The notes below the pieces were generated by a model. It was not told the DNA's origin, made no database searches, and saw only the letters and a program-made list of their open reading frames with translations. 64,000 nucleotides of DNA from contig NZ_CP030049.1 in assembly GCF_015291665.1 (NCBI RefSeq), positions 434,001 to 498,000 on the forward strand, given 5' to 3'. Positions 1 to 9,044 of the stretch are shown here, in pieces. Positions within the stretch are counted from its first letter, which is position 1, and each line of letters opens with the position of its first letter. Origin of the DNA: Bradyrhizobium sp. CCBAU 53338. GTDB taxonomy: Bacteria; Pseudomonadota; Alphaproteobacteria; Rhizobiales; Xanthobacteraceae. The position numbers and the translations under genes were made by a program.

Positions 1-730
1 GCAGAATGGCGGTGCCGTATTGCGCCGCCATGTCGGCGTAGCTGCGGTTGATCTGCGGATCGTACAGGCAGGCCTTGATCACGGCGACCTTGGTGTTGTC
101 CGGCACCAGCAGTGCCGGCACGCCGCCGATCGCCTCGAAGGCGCCGACGTGGCCATCGATCCAGTCGGCGAGCCCCTGCGTCCAGGTCGCCTGCGCGCAG
201 GTGAAGCTCGATGCGCCGAGCACCGCGACGAAGATCTGCGCGGTGCGCCGCTCGCCGGTAAACCGGTCGATCACCACCGGCACGCCGTCGCCCGCATAAT
301 CGACGAACAGCTTGTCGCCGGCTGCATGCGACTGGCGCATCGTCGCCGACAGCCGGCCTTCCCAGGCCCGGTAGAGCTCGCAGAACCGCGAATAGCGATA
401 CCCGCCGGGTTCGCCCGCGATGTACTCCTCCCACAGGATCGACAGCGTCACGTGCGTGCGCCGGAGCTCGCGGTGCACCGCCGCCCAGTCCGGCTCCGCC
501 TGCCGGCGATGGCCACGCCGGGTGCCGAGACCGGCTCCCGCGCTGGCGAACAACCGGGCTTCCAGCACAGCGTCGGTGATGCCGTCGGGCAATGGCCAGG
601 TCAGCCCCGCCGCTTCAAACCGGCGGATCGTCAACCGCACCGTCGAAGGCACCGTCCCCAACCGCCGCGCAATCTCGCGGGTCGGCATCCCAGCCGACTT
701 CAATCTGATCACATCGCGCACATGGCGCAT
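1..730 (-). CDS. istA: IS21-family transposase IstA, N-terminal part (cut by window edge)
   Basis: The minus-strand frame is open from an ATG at 730 to the window edge. It begins MRHVRDVIRLKSAGM, followed by a helix-turn-helix (TREIARRLGTVPSTVRLTIR) typical of IstA. The integrase core follows with FVDYAGDGVPVVIDRFTG and then LVPDNTKVAVIKACLYDP. IstA is the DDE transposase of IS21 elements and works with the ATPase IstB, which would lie to the left outside the window. No frameshift is seen in the visible 243 codons. Family assignment is from recognised motifs; the exact IS name is not known. Confidence 0.85.
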   Translation of the reverse strand, partial: MRHVRDVIRLKSAGMPTREIARRLGTVPSTVRLTIRRFEAAGLTWPLPDGITDAVLEARLFASAGAGLGTRRGHRRQAEPDWAAVHRELRRTHVTLSILWEEYIAGEPGGYRYSRFCELYRAWEGRLSATMRQSHAAGDKLFVDYAGDGVPVVIDRFTGERRTAQIFVAVLGASSFTCAQATWTQGLADWIDGHVGAFEAIGGVPALLVPDNTKVAVIKACLYDPQINRSYADMAAQYGTAIL

Positions 731-836
731 CGCAAGCCTCTCCGTCGGCATCCAGGTCCCCCTTCGCAACGAAAGGCGGGACCGTATCGGAGCCAGAAGA
801 GGCCTCGTCACCCCGGGTTCGCTCTTGCGATACCCC

Positions 837-887
837 GGGCGACATCATCCCGGAATGGTGGGCGACATCAAGCGGAATCAGCAGCCG
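837..887 (-). repeat. Terminal repeats of the IS21 element
   Basis: The ten-base word gggcgacatc occurs twice, at 837-846 and 860-869, just upstream of istA. Repeated motifs near the tips are typical of IS21-family ends. The element tip lies at about 884-889, where the reading frame of the neighbouring IS3 orfA is interrupted. Confidence 0.6.
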
Positions 888-1032
888 AACTCCTTGACCC
901 ATTTGCGCAGAACGTTCTCATGAACGTCCAGGTCGCGGCCGGCTTGTGCCACCGACACCCCGCGTTTCCGGACCAGCTTGACCGCCTAGATCTTGAACTT
1001 GCGACTAAACTTCCGTCTCTTCATCGCCCACC
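884..1032 (-). pseudogene. IS3-family orfA fragment, interrupted
   Basis: From an ATG at 1032 the minus strand reads MKRRKFSRKFKI, then an in-frame stop, then AVKLVRKRGVSVAQAGRDLD and HENVLRKWVKEFG. This is the helix-turn-helix start of an IS3-family OrfA. It carries an internal stop codon and is cut after about 45 codons by the end of the IS21 element. It is a dead remnant that served as the IS21 insertion target. Confidence 0.75.
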
Positions 1033-1281
1033 TCCGGCTTCATGAAACACCTAATCTCGGTGTCCATCAAACCGGCAGCAGCTCAGACTGAGGGAGCGTG
1101 CCACGCGCCGTCGGCGGCTTGGCAATGATGATTGTTTGGTGCAATTCACGCTTGATAGCGCCGTCAGGCAACAGCTTTGGCCAATGTCAACGGCGCGTCA
1201 GTCCTGCGAGCGCCGGCTCGGATGTACAGGTTGTCTTCCAATTGTCGCTGAAGTCAACCCACGCTGAGCTTGTCCATATGC

Positions 1282-2190
1282 TTAAATTGAACTCCGCGCG
1301 GCAAGGAGTCTCAAGAGTGCGCGATCACGTTCACCTTCTAATTCGGAAATCGATCTGCCATCCGCCTCTGCATGGACGCCAGCGACCAGACGGGTACAGA
1401 CATCGGGAGTAAGCTGTGGCTGACCTAGCGTGGCCCATCGGCGTTCCTGGCTAGGCCCGAGATGTCGCAGGTAATGCTCAATTCCCCCAGGACCCCCACC
1501 AAGGTGGTAGGCCATATGTGCACCGACCACTGACCAGCGCAGCCCAGGTCCATGCACGAGCGCCGCGTCGACAGCGGCGACATCAGCAATATTCTCGGCG
1601 ACTAAGTTGACCGCTTCACGCCAGAGTGCTGAAGCAAGCCGGTTGGCGATGTGCCCTACTACGTCGCGGGCTAAAAGAACTGGCTCGCGGCCGAGCCCGC
1701 GAAAGAACGACACAGCCGTCGTCCGAAGATCAGCATCGGCCCCATAAATCTCCACTAGCGGCATGATGTGTGGAGGATTGAAGGGATGAGCAGTAATGAA
1801 TCGCGAGGTTCGTTTTAGGCTGGTGGCAAGCTGTGACCAAGTTAGAGAGGATGTACTGCTTGCGAGTACCGTATCGGGATGGGCTGCCGCCTCAACGCGG
1901 CCGTAGAGCTCTCCTTTTAACTCGAGCACTTCGGGTGCGTTTTCCTGAACCCAAAAGGCGTCGGAAACCGCCTGTTCCGGTGTCTCGACAAGGCGAAAGG
2001 AACCAAGGCCTGATTCAAGTTCCGAGGGACGAAAAACCTGCTTCTGACATCGAGAAATCGCTTCTTGCAACAGGGACTGCGATTTTGGCGCTGGATCCCA
2101 GCCGACGACGTCATAACCATAGGCAGTGAATAGCGCCGACCAGCTTTGGCCTATAAGCCCGCAGCCGAGAACCGCGATTGTGCCATTCAT
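1282..2190 (-). CDS. 3-hydroxyacyl-CoA dehydrogenase-like NAD-dependent dehydrogenase
   Basis: The 302-aa protein starts with a Rossmann nucleotide-binding loop (GCGLIGQSW, residues 9-17). It keeps the family's active-site block FITAHPFNPPHIMPLVEI around residue 140, followed by the helical C-terminal 3HCDH domain. Members oxidise a 3-hydroxy group with NAD; besides hydroxyacyl-CoA dehydrogenases the family includes carnitine and gulonate dehydrogenases, and the substrate cannot be read here. The start codon overlaps the stop of the upstream amidase by 4 bases (ATGA), so the two are translationally coupled. A shared catabolic role for an amide-containing substrate is inference. Confidence 0.85.
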   Translation of the reverse strand: MNGTIAVLGCGLIGQSWSALFTAYGYDVVGWDPAPKSQSLLQEAISRCQKQVFRPSELESGLGSFRLVETPEQAVSDAFWVQENAPEVLELKGELYGRVEAAAHPDTVLASSTSSLTWSQLATSLKRTSRFITAHPFNPPHIMPLVEIYGADADLRTTAVSFFRGLGREPVLLARDVVGHIANRLASALWREAVNLVAENIADVAAVDAALVHGPGLRWSVVGAHMAYHLGGGPGGIEHYLRHLGPSQERRWATLGQPQLTPDVCTRLVAGVHAEADGRSISELEGERDRALLRLLAARSSI

Positions 2191-3602
2191 GTTGCGAGCC
2201 CCAGATCGATCGGCGTACTGCCGAGTAGCCCCAAACTATCTTCAAGCAGTTTAGCACCGGCCAATAACTGCCCGTCGGCTCGAGGGGGAGCGACCATTTG
2301 CAAGCCTACCGGAAGGCCGGAACTCGTGAAACCGCAGGGCAGAGACATCGCGGGGCAACAGACGAGGGTGATTGCAAAAGCGATGGCAACCCAATCCACG
2401 TAATTCTCAAATTGTCTGCCGTCGCACTCCATGACGTGGCTGTTGGCCACGGGGAAAGGCTCTACGATTGTTGCCGGCGTCAAGAGAAGATCGTACTTCT
2501 CGAAAAACTTAAGTACGCGCACCACCATGGCAACTCGCTGCTCCTCGGCGCGTTCGAGTTGCTCGATAGAAAGCTTCAGCCCTTCTTCGATGTTCCAAAC
2601 GACGTCCGGCTTGAGCAGATCGCGATGGCTTCGAAGTAGAGCAGCTTTGCTAATAGCGAAATCGAATGCGCGGAGAACGTGGAAGCACTCTTGAGCTTCT
2701 CGAAGATCGGGGTGAGCTTCTTCGACGATTACACCAAGTTCGACGAAGCGCGCTGCAGCGCCGCGGGTAATTTCCACAATTTGAGGATCCACGGGTGTAA
2801 TGCCCAGATCGGCCGAATAGGCAACCCGTCTTGGTCTCTTTGCCGTGCGCGTGGTCGTCAGGAACGATTCTGCGGGTGCCGGCAAGGACAGTGGATCGGC
2901 AGGATGCTCACCACTCATTGCGTCCAACAGGAGCGCAACGTCCTCGACATTGCGCGCCATTGGTCCGTGTATGCCGAGGTTGCGGTCGATTTTAGATTTG
3001 GGAGTTCGGGCCACTCGGCCCAAGCTCGGCCGAAGACCCACTACACCGCAAAAGCTCGCCGGATTTCGGAGTGAGCCCCCCATGTCAGAGCCATGCGCAA
3101 CCCAAGCCATGCCGGCGGCGATCGCAACCGCGGCACCTCCGGACGAGCCAGCAGCAGAGCGAGCTGGATTCCACGGATTGAGCGTTGCTCCGAAGAGTTC
3201 ATTGACCGTGTTGGCCCCCGCTCCGAACTCGGGGGTGTTCGATCTTGCATAAACAACACCACCATTCTGCTCGATGCGCTCGACCAAGATGTCCGACGTC
3301 TCAGCTATTTTGTTCCTGAAGATCGGGGAGCCCTGTGTGTTGCGAGTGCCGGCAACGTCAATCAGATCTTTGATGGGAACGGGAAGACCGGCCAGCAGCC
3401 CACGTGCGCCGGTAGGTCGCTCCATCAGCGTACGAGCATGTGTGCGCGCGCGATCAAAACAAAGGATGGGCAGCGCGTTAAGCTTGCCGTCGACTTGCCC
3501 GATCCGCTGCTCCAGCGCGTCCAGCAGCTCCAGGGGGCTTACTTCGCCATTCCGCAATTTTTCGACAACACTGCAGGCGGTCTGCCTGATCAATTCATGC
3601 AC
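2187..3602 (-). CDS. Amidase-signature family hydrolase
   Basis: This 471-aa protein has the amidase signature with a complete Ser-cisSer-Lys triad. The Lys is at about 78 (GLPVPIKDLIDVAG), the cis-Ser at 153 (AGSSGGAAVAIAAG) and the nucleophilic Ser at 177 (GSDMGGSLRNPASFCG). The family hydrolyses C-N amide bonds; it includes GatA, indoleacetamide hydrolase and many catabolic amidases. There is no gatB or gatC neighbour, so a catabolic role is more likely than tRNA amidation. It is the first gene of a two-gene operon with the dehydrogenase that follows. Substrate unknown. Confidence 0.88.
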   Translation of the reverse strand: MHELIRQTACSVVEKLRNGEVSPLELLDALEQRIGQVDGKLNALPILCFDRARTHARTLMERPTGARGLLAGLPVPIKDLIDVAGTRNTQGSPIFRNKIAETSDILVERIEQNGGVVYARSNTPEFGAGANTVNELFGATLNPWNPARSAAGSSGGAAVAIAAGMAWVAHGSDMGGSLRNPASFCGVVGLRPSLGRVARTPKSKIDRNLGIHGPMARNVEDVALLLDAMSGEHPADPLSLPAPAESFLTTTRTAKRPRRVAYSADLGITPVDPQIVEITRGAAARFVELGVIVEEAHPDLREAQECFHVLRAFDFAISKAALLRSHRDLLKPDVVWNIEEGLKLSIEQLERAEEQRVAMVVRVLKFFEKYDLLLTPATIVEPFPVANSHVMECDGRQFENYVDWVAIAFAITLVCCPAMSLPCGFTSSGLPVGLQMVAPPRADGQLLAGAKLLEDSLGLLGSTPIDLGLAT

Positions 3603-4172
3603 TTCAGAACCCCGTCTCTTGCCGTCGTCCCCTTAGTTGGCGATCGAGAGCAATGATCGCAAAAGTGTAGGCATTTTCGAAAGGCCGCTTCGACGACGCA
3701 TAGAAAAGTCTCCAACTGGACGGCGAGCAGAACGCTGGGCGGCGCTTGACGCGCACGGCCCCGTCTGCCTACGAAAAATTATCTCTTAGCTTTTCCTCAG
3801 CCCCGCCTCGCCTGCCGTAGAGAACGTAGGACCACTTTGGGAGTAAATCCGCGAAGAATCCCGGCGTACGCGCATTTATCCTGCCAAATTCTGCGATGAG
3901 CGCAGGACTGCGGCCTCTAAGTGTAGTTGCGTGTGTGGAAGATGACCGCCAAACTATCAGGGCTTGTCGTCCTTGCGCTCTTTGGCGGTTCTCGCCTACA
4001 GAACCGCCCAGAACAGTGATGTCGGTTGCGCCGTGTCGAAAGTGGACGTGAGCTGAATAGGTGCAGCTCGATCGCTGGTCGGTTAACAGTGTGACGTCGC
4101 GAGACTTTCGAACAACTTGCCTTTACGCAGCAAAGGGACTCGTAACGTCGCTCATCTTCTCTACCGAATCGT
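3603..4172. other. Intergenic region between amidase and luxR-type gene
   Basis: The stretch separates two divergent transcription units, so it should hold promoters for the amidase operon and the luxR-type gene. No convincing ORF, IS end or lux-type palindrome was recognised. Confidence 0.4.
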
Positions 4173-4910
4173 ATGCGAATGAGCACGCACCGTATCTTCC
4201 AAAATTTTCTCAATCTGCTGATCAACGCGAACCACGCTGATGGCTTTAGCGACGCCTTGGCGGTCACCGGACGCGCACTTGAGCTGCCATGTTTGGCTTA
4301 TCTGGCCTGGCCGAAGAGACGGGGTGAGAACGCCCTCGTGATTTCCACGTATCCCGCCAATTGGGTTGCGCATTATGTGCGCAGTCACTATGAGCGCCTC
4401 GACCCCATTATCGAGCGTGCGCTGGAGACCACGGAGCCCTTTAGCTGGGACCACAGGGAACCTCATAGATTGATTTCTCGGGCGCAGCGAAGCTTGCTCG
4501 ACGAAGCTGCTCAGTGTGGGATCCGATTGGGATTCACCGTTCCAATCCACAACGGCGCCTCCATGGCCGCCTTGACGTTTGCCACCGACCAGAATGACCG
4601 AGCATTTCAATTGAGCATAGAGCGCCGCTCGGAGGTCCTCCAGTTCATGGCCATTTCTTTCGACCGGCGCGTGCGGCAAAAGCTTTCTCATGAACTGATG
4701 ATCGCTAACGTTGAACTCTCACGTCGCGAAATGGAGTGCCTCGACTGGGTCGCAAAGGGCAAGACCACATGGGAGATTGGGCAGATCCTGCAGATATCGC
4801 CAAATACCGTGAAGTCCTATTTGAATAATGCAAAGAACAAGCTGGGCGTGAGGACATTGGCCGAAGCGACTTCACGACTTGGCGCTGCTAAGGCAGTTAG
4901 GCAAGATTAG
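4173..4910 (+). CDS. traR: LuxR-family quorum-sensing regulator (TraR-like)
   Basis: The 245-aa protein has an N-terminal autoinducer-binding domain (about 20-160) with conserved aromatic and acidic positions (YERLDPII, FSWDH). A C-terminal LuxR helix-turn-helix follows (about 178-235: LSRREMECLDWVAKGKTTWE then ISPNTVKSYLNNAKNKLGV). LuxR proteins bind acyl-homoserine lactone and activate promoters with lux/tra boxes. The gene lies directly upstream of a luxI-type synthase and at the distal end of the trb operon, the place of traR in rhizobial conjugative elements. By analogy with ICEMlSym it should switch on the LuxI gene and the excision/transfer activator. The start may be two codons further in (MSTHRIF). 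The symbol is inferred from context. Confidence 0.85.
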   Translation: MRMSTHRIFQNFLNLLINANHADGFSDALAVTGRALELPCLAYLAWPKRRGENALVISTYPANWVAHYVRSHYERLDPIIERALETTEPFSWDHREPHRLISRAQRSLLDEAAQCGIRLGFTVPIHNGASMAALTFATDQNDRAFQLSIERRSEVLQFMAISFDRRVRQKLSHELMIANVELSRREMECLDWVAKGKTTWEIGQILQISPNTVKSYLNNAKNKLGVRTLAEATSRLGAAKAVRQD

Positions 4911-4937
4911 GGCCGCGCCGCCCCTCTAGTTGTACGT

Positions 4938-4952
4938 GGTGCCATTTGCACC
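4938..4952 (+). promoter_or_regulatory. Candidate lux/tra box upstream of the luxI-type gene
   Basis: The inverted repeat ggtgc-cattt-gcacc lies 40 bp before the LuxI start, just upstream of a possible -10 (catatagt near 4962-4969). Position and symmetry fit a LuxR-family operator. The match is to general box architecture only. Confidence 0.5.
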
Positions 4953-4991
4953 CGGCTCTCCCATATAGTCGAAATCCGGACAGGAGGGGTC

Positions 4992-5624
4992 ATGATTCAA
5001 CTGATTGCCGAACCATTTCACGGCGCGTTCTCCCAAACGCTAGCGGCCATGCACAGGCTGCGGCATCGCGTCTTCAAGCAAAGATTAGATTGGAGCGTTC
5101 ACAGTTCCGGCGAGATGGAGACCGACGAGTTTGACGCGCTAGGTCCGGTATATCTCGTCCAAACGTCGGTCGAGGGACTGGTGCAGGGGTCGGTTCGCCT
5201 TTTGCCGACAACCGGCCCGACGATGATCCGCGACACCTTTTCTGTGCTCCTGGGAAAGTGCCCTGCCCCATCGGATCCTCATGTGTGGGAGAGCAGCCGC
5301 TTTGCAGTTGATCTTCCTTCAGATGCTCCGAAGGCGGCACACGGGCTTGCGAGGGCAACTTACGAACTCTTCGCGGGCATGATTGAGTTTGGTCTGTCTC
5401 GACAGCTCACGAGCATCGTCACAGTCACCGACGTCCGGATGGAGCGAATTCTGAGGCGCGCAGGATGGCCGCTTCGCCGGATTGCATCGCCTTGTGAAAT
5501 TGGAAACACGCTTGCTGTCGCCGGCCACCTGGAAATCACGCTCAATGCTTTGGACAGGATACGTGCGGCCGGTGGACTCGCCGGCCCAGTTCTCTGGACT
5601 CCAGTCCTGTCGCACGCCGCCTGA
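4992..5624 (+). CDS. traI: Acyl-homoserine-lactone synthase (LuxI/TraI family)
   Basis: The 210-aa protein keeps the LuxI invariant residues: Arg, Phe and Trp in LRHRVFKQRLDW, the two Asp in ETDEFDALGP, Arg in GSVRLLPTTGP and the Glu-Ser-Ser-Arg-Phe block VWESSRFAVD. LuxI enzymes condense S-adenosylmethionine with an acyl carrier to form the signal bound by the adjacent LuxR protein. The ATG has a good ribosome-binding site (aggagggg). It is 81 bp downstream of the regulator, with a candidate lux box in the gap, giving the usual positive loop. The acyl chain cannot be predicted. Confidence 0.92.
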   Translation: MIQLIAEPFHGAFSQTLAAMHRLRHRVFKQRLDWSVHSSGEMETDEFDALGPVYLVQTSVEGLVQGSVRLLPTTGPTMIRDTFSVLLGKCPAPSDPHVWESSRFAVDLPSDAPKAAHGLARATYELFAGMIEFGLSRQLTSIVTVTDVRMERILRRAGWPLRRIASPCEIGNTLAVAGHLEITLNALDRIRAAGGLAGPVLWTPVLSHAA

Positions 5625-5683
5625 CTGCCGGCTCGCTGCCCGCAGAACTCATCCGACTTAAATCGCCGCACCTTGATTTGTAA

Positions 5684-6649
5684 ATGCCTCCAATCGACCA
5701 CCTTGCCTGTCAGACACAGCGACCAATATCCAATCCAATAAGTTTACAACATCTGCGCGTTGCTGTGACAGTCAATGAAGCGGGCAGCATTCGGAGCGCA
5801 GCCAGGGTGCTGGGTGTCGAACACTCGGCCATCAGTCGGGCGATCGGACGATTGGAATGCCTGGTTGGTACCCGCTTGTTCGAGCGATCGAGATACGGGA
5901 TGAATCCAACAGCCTCTGGTACGACATTCCTGAGGACGGCAAAGCTTATCATCGAGCAGGTCGATTCATTATCGAAGGCGACAGTCTTGACCCTGTCCAA
6001 GCGGGCGGATCACCTGGCTATCGGCTTCTGCCCATTCGTCTCCGCAGGACGAATAACACCTGCGATCGCCGAGTTTCAAAGCCGTTATCCGGAAATCAAG
6101 GTCGCCGTCCTTGAACGCGTCATGCCGGAACTCCTGATCGCGCTTCAGACGGGCTCGCTCGATATCGCCATCGCGCCAGACGGTCTATCTTCCATGCTGC
6201 TCACGGCGGCCTTTCCCCTATGGCGTGAAGGTATTCTCATCGCACTCGCCAAGAATGATGAGTTAGCTCAGAACGAGTCGGTCTCCTGCGCCGATCTGCA
6301 CAGTCGAACCGTTCTCGTCAGCCGCGATGATCCCGCAAGAGAAGTCGAAGACCTTCTGGTCTGCAAACTGGCGGCTCATGGAAACGGGGCCTTAATCGAA
6401 GCCTGCGACGTGAGCCGCAGCAAGCTGACCAGTCTCGTCAGCATTGGCCGCGGCGTCACGCCGTTATTGGCATCCGAAGCTCACGCCGGATTCCCAGGGG
6501 TGGTGTATCGCGAACTGCACGACGCAAGGGGACCCAGTCGGATCACAATGTCAGCTCATGTCAGAACCGGCGATGAAAGATCTGTTGTCGCCCACTTCCT
6601 AGCCCTTCTGAGAGAATGTTATTCTTCAGGAGGGGAAGAGCGGGCTTGA
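5684..6649 (+). CDS. LysR-family transcriptional regulator
   Basis: The 321-aa protein has an N-terminal winged helix (about 22-80: LQHLRVAVTVNEAGSIRSAA then GVEHSAISRAIGRLE) and a periplasmic-binding-like effector domain (about 105-310). LysR regulators bind an inducer and control nearby or own promoters. It faces the end of the trb operon, and its 3' end overlaps that of the DUF2274 gene by about 30 bp. A LysR gene at this place is common in trb-type elements. Effector and targets are unknown. Confidence 0.88.
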   Translation: MPPIDHLACQTQRPISNPISLQHLRVAVTVNEAGSIRSAARVLGVEHSAISRAIGRLECLVGTRLFERSRYGMNPTASGTTFLRTAKLIIEQVDSLSKATVLTLSKRADHLAIGFCPFVSAGRITPAIAEFQSRYPEIKVAVLERVMPELLIALQTGSLDIAIAPDGLSSMLLTAAFPLWREGILIALAKNDELAQNESVSCADLHSRTVLVSRDDPAREVEDLLVCKLAAHGNGALIEACDVSRSKLTSLVSIGRGVTPLLASEAHAGFPGVVYRELHDARGPSRITMSAHVRTGDERSVVAHFLALLRECYSSGGEERA

Positions 6650-6855
6650 CGTTTTGATTTCGCAAAAGCCCGGTCTGTCGCCATGAAGCGCGCCAACATC
6701 GGGCCAATGAGCTTGGCAGGTTCGACGGCCTGTCCGGTTTGCTTCGCCAGCACATCGGCATAGACGTGCAAATCCCGGTGAACATGGGCCGCGAGTTCGA
6801 CCGTCATTTTGACAGGCCGATCGTCCACAAGCGCTGCAATCTTCAATTTAGGCAT
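6619..6855 (-). CDS. DUF2274 small protein at the end of the trb operon
   Basis: The chosen start is MPKLKIAALVDDRPVKMTVE, 4 bp after the trbI stop, giving 78 aa. The sequence and position immediately after trbI match DUF2274 proteins, which accompany trb operons in rhizobial and sphingomonad mobile elements. A ribbon-helix-helix-like character (VKMTVELAAHVHRDLHVYAD) is plausible. No experimental function is known to me. Confidence 0.8.
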   Translation of the reverse strand: MPKLKIAALVDDRPVKMTVELAAHVHRDLHVYADVLAKQTGQAVEPAKLIGPMLARFMATDRAFAKSKRQARSSPPEE

Positions 6856-6859
6856 GCGG

Positions 6860-8068
6860 CTAGCCTCTATAAGGTTCAAGAATGAGATCACGGTTGACCA
6901 GGACGCGGACCGGGTAACCCGGGCGTATCGTCAAGGTCGGCTGGATATTGAGGCTACGGCGGACCACTTGTTGGCCGGCCTGGTTCAGCGAATCTGATGC
7001 ACCGCGCCTGAGGGCACCAATGATTGCGCTGTTGCTATTGCTCGCATCGGAACCTGCACCCGCTTCCGAGCCAACAGCCAGGAAGGTCGACAGCGCCGCC
7101 GCCTTGAACAGCTCACCCCAATGGTTGTCAACCTGATCTTCAAGGCCGGCATAGCCTTGCGTGTCTGTCCCCGGTTGGCGCTCCAAGACGACCGAGCGGC
7201 CGTTCGGCATGATCAACCGGGTCCAAACGAGCAGCACGCGGCTCTGGCCGAAGCTCACCTGACTGTCATAGATGCCAGTCAGTCTGGCGCCCTGGGGGAT
7301 GAGGAGAAAGCGCCCGGTGGGCGTATCATAAACATTCTCGCTTACCTGAGCTGTGATCATTCCAGGCAGATCGGAGCGAATGCCGGTGATCAGGGCCCCG
7401 GCGATAACCGATCCGGCCTGCACCACGTAAGGTGATGGCGCCTTCACGAGGCGGTCTGGACTGGTCGTTCGTCGATCGGTGGCCGCATTTACGAAGGCGA
7501 GCTTCCGGTCCTGAGCGTTTTGCAGTGACCCATCCTCGCTGCTGGGGATCAGGGAGGGAGCATTGGCGCCACCTGCTTGGGCTCCGCTCGACGCTGCCGT
7601 GTCCCTCACATTGGTAGAGGCGAACAGTCGGCTTACACGAGCCGCCTCTTGTTCCTGGTCACGGCGTTGCTGTTCCTGGTCGGCCGCAGCGCCTGGCGCG
7701 GCGATCTGGCCTTTGGCGGCCAGGATTGGTCTGCCGAGATCGCCGGGAAGAGGTGGACCAAGCTGGGGGACAGGAGGGGTGACCTTCGAGTAGTCCGGCG
7801 GCAACGCTGTGACGCTCTCAGCAACATTGTGACGCTCAGCCAGATAGAGCTCCTCGGAAGCGGCCTCACGCGGCCGTTGTTTCTGGAGCGCCCACGTCGC
7901 CGCCGCGGCGACCAGCGCCAGGCAGAGCGCGGATCCGGTCAGCAGCACCTTGCGAGACAAGCGGGTGACGCTCGGGTATTCGGGCCGGAGCCGAAACCCA
8001 TCCTCGAGCTCACCTGTCTCCTGTTCGCCGTCCGGGGAGGTCTCATCTTCGCGGTGTTCTTCCGTCAT
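6860..8068 (-). CDS. trbI: Conjugal transfer protein TrbI (VirB10-like)
   Basis: The 402-aa protein has a cytoplasmic N-terminus, one membrane segment near residues 43-63 (LTGSALCLALVAAAATWAL), a proline-rich periplasmic linker (about 90-190) and a C-terminal VirB10 beta-barrel domain (GSVIAGALITGIRSDLPGMI, PTGRFLLIPQGARLTGIYDS). TrbI spans from the inner membrane to the outer-membrane core and gates the type IV secretion channel with TrbG and TrbF. Its start overlaps the trbG stop by 4 bases. It appears intact. Confidence 0.95.
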   Translation of the reverse strand: MTEEHREDETSPDGEQETGELEDGFRLRPEYPSVTRLSRKVLLTGSALCLALVAAAATWALQKQRPREAASEELYLAERHNVAESVTALPPDYSKVTPPVPQLGPPLPGDLGRPILAAKGQIAAPGAAADQEQQRRDQEQEAARVSRLFASTNVRDTAASSGAQAGGANAPSLIPSSEDGSLQNAQDRKLAFVNAATDRRTTSPDRLVKAPSPYVVQAGSVIAGALITGIRSDLPGMITAQVSENVYDTPTGRFLLIPQGARLTGIYDSQVSFGQSRVLLVWTRLIMPNGRSVVLERQPGTDTQGYAGLEDQVDNHWGELFKAAALSTFLAVGSEAGAGSDASNSNSAIIGALRRGASDSLNQAGQQVVRRSLNIQPTLTIRPGYPVRVLVNRDLILEPYRG

Positions 8069-9012
8069 GACGAAAACCTCCCGTCGGTGCGGACGATCCT
8101 AACCTTTTGTTGATGTTCTCCACCAAGCCGCAGTTCGGCAGCCGCAAACAGGCGGTCGACGATCAGGACGCTGCCAAAGGTGCGATAATTGACGATTTCG
8201 CTCTTACCGTCAGGCCCGAGCACAAACAGCGGCGGCATTTCGCCTTGGACGATACCTTGCGAGAACTCGATGTAGACTTTTCGGCCGTCGTCGTAGGCTG
8301 CAAGGGGGCGCCACGGCGGATTGTCCCCCTCGATCGCATACCGAAAGCGCCGTTGTGCAAGCTCTGGGAGCAGCGGAACAGGAGTCAATTGCTGCCGCTT
8401 GATCCGATCTTGCGGATAGTACCACGCGACCGATGGCATGTAGGGCTTCTCGCGCGAGCGGAGCTCGAGGAGATAGGTGCGCCGATCAGTATTGATCACG
8501 AGGTTGGTTTCGATGGAGGCGCGCGTCGGCTTGACCAGCACGTGCACCCTGCGCTCCTCGCCGCTGCCGCTTTCGGTGTCGCCGATGACCCATCGCACGG
8601 TGTCGCCGGCTGCGAGCGGGCCGGAGCCGGTCAACTGCTCCCCCTCCTCAAGAGCAATGTCGGTGATCTGTCCCGGCGCGGCATAGACCTGATAGAGCGC
8701 GCCCGGGCTATAGCTGTAGATCTGTGCGGCGTTGAAATAGCCTCTCCGCCTCGGCTCGACGCGCGCCGCACTGTTGGCGATTTCGATCCGGTTGACCGGC
8801 TCGACATCCTCCTTGGTGCCCGGCTTGCCGCCAAGCGACGGCTTCCAGGATGGAGGCACATGCAGGGGACGCGGACGATCATCCGCCGGCGCTGCCGCCA
8901 CAGGCAGCGGCGGCACATCTGTGTCATAGCTGATTTCGGGTGGAATGAAGGTCGAGCAGCCGCTGAGCATGCAGCCAAGCATGACGGCTGCGGAAGTGAT
9001 GCCCCTCTTCAT
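8065..9012 (-). CDS. trbG: Conjugal transfer protein TrbG (VirB9-like lipoprotein)
   Basis: The Met at 9012 is chosen because it begins a lipoprotein signal peptide (MKRGITSAAVMLGCMLSGCS, lipobox LSGC). An upstream in-frame ATG would extend back over trbF. The 315-aa protein carries the VirB9/CagX domain (about 95-310), including YAAPGQITDIALEEGEQLTG and VEIRS-like strands. TrbG forms the outer-membrane ring with TrbI and supports the pilus channel. Overlap with trbI shows operon coupling. Confidence 0.93.
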   Translation of the reverse strand: MKRGITSAAVMLGCMLSGCSTFIPPEISYDTDVPPLPVAAAPADDRPRPLHVPPSWKPSLGGKPGTKEDVEPVNRIEIANSAARVEPRRRGYFNAAQIYSYSPGALYQVYAAPGQITDIALEEGEQLTGSGPLAAGDTVRWVIGDTESGSGEERRVHVLVKPTRASIETNLVINTDRRTYLLELRSREKPYMPSVAWYYPQDRIKRQQLTPVPLLPELAQRRFRYAIEGDNPPWRPLAAYDDGRKVYIEFSQGIVQGEMPPLFVLGPDGKSEIVNYRTFGSVLIVDRLFAAAELRLGGEHQQKVRIVRTDGRFSS

Positions 9013-9044
9013 TGGCGCTGTCCTGAACTCGCAAGGATATACTT

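Noticed and set aside
20..1045. A 341-codon plus-strand frame at the left edge
   Set aside because: It is the antisense of istA and the IS3 fragment; the minus strand carries the recognisable transposase motifs.
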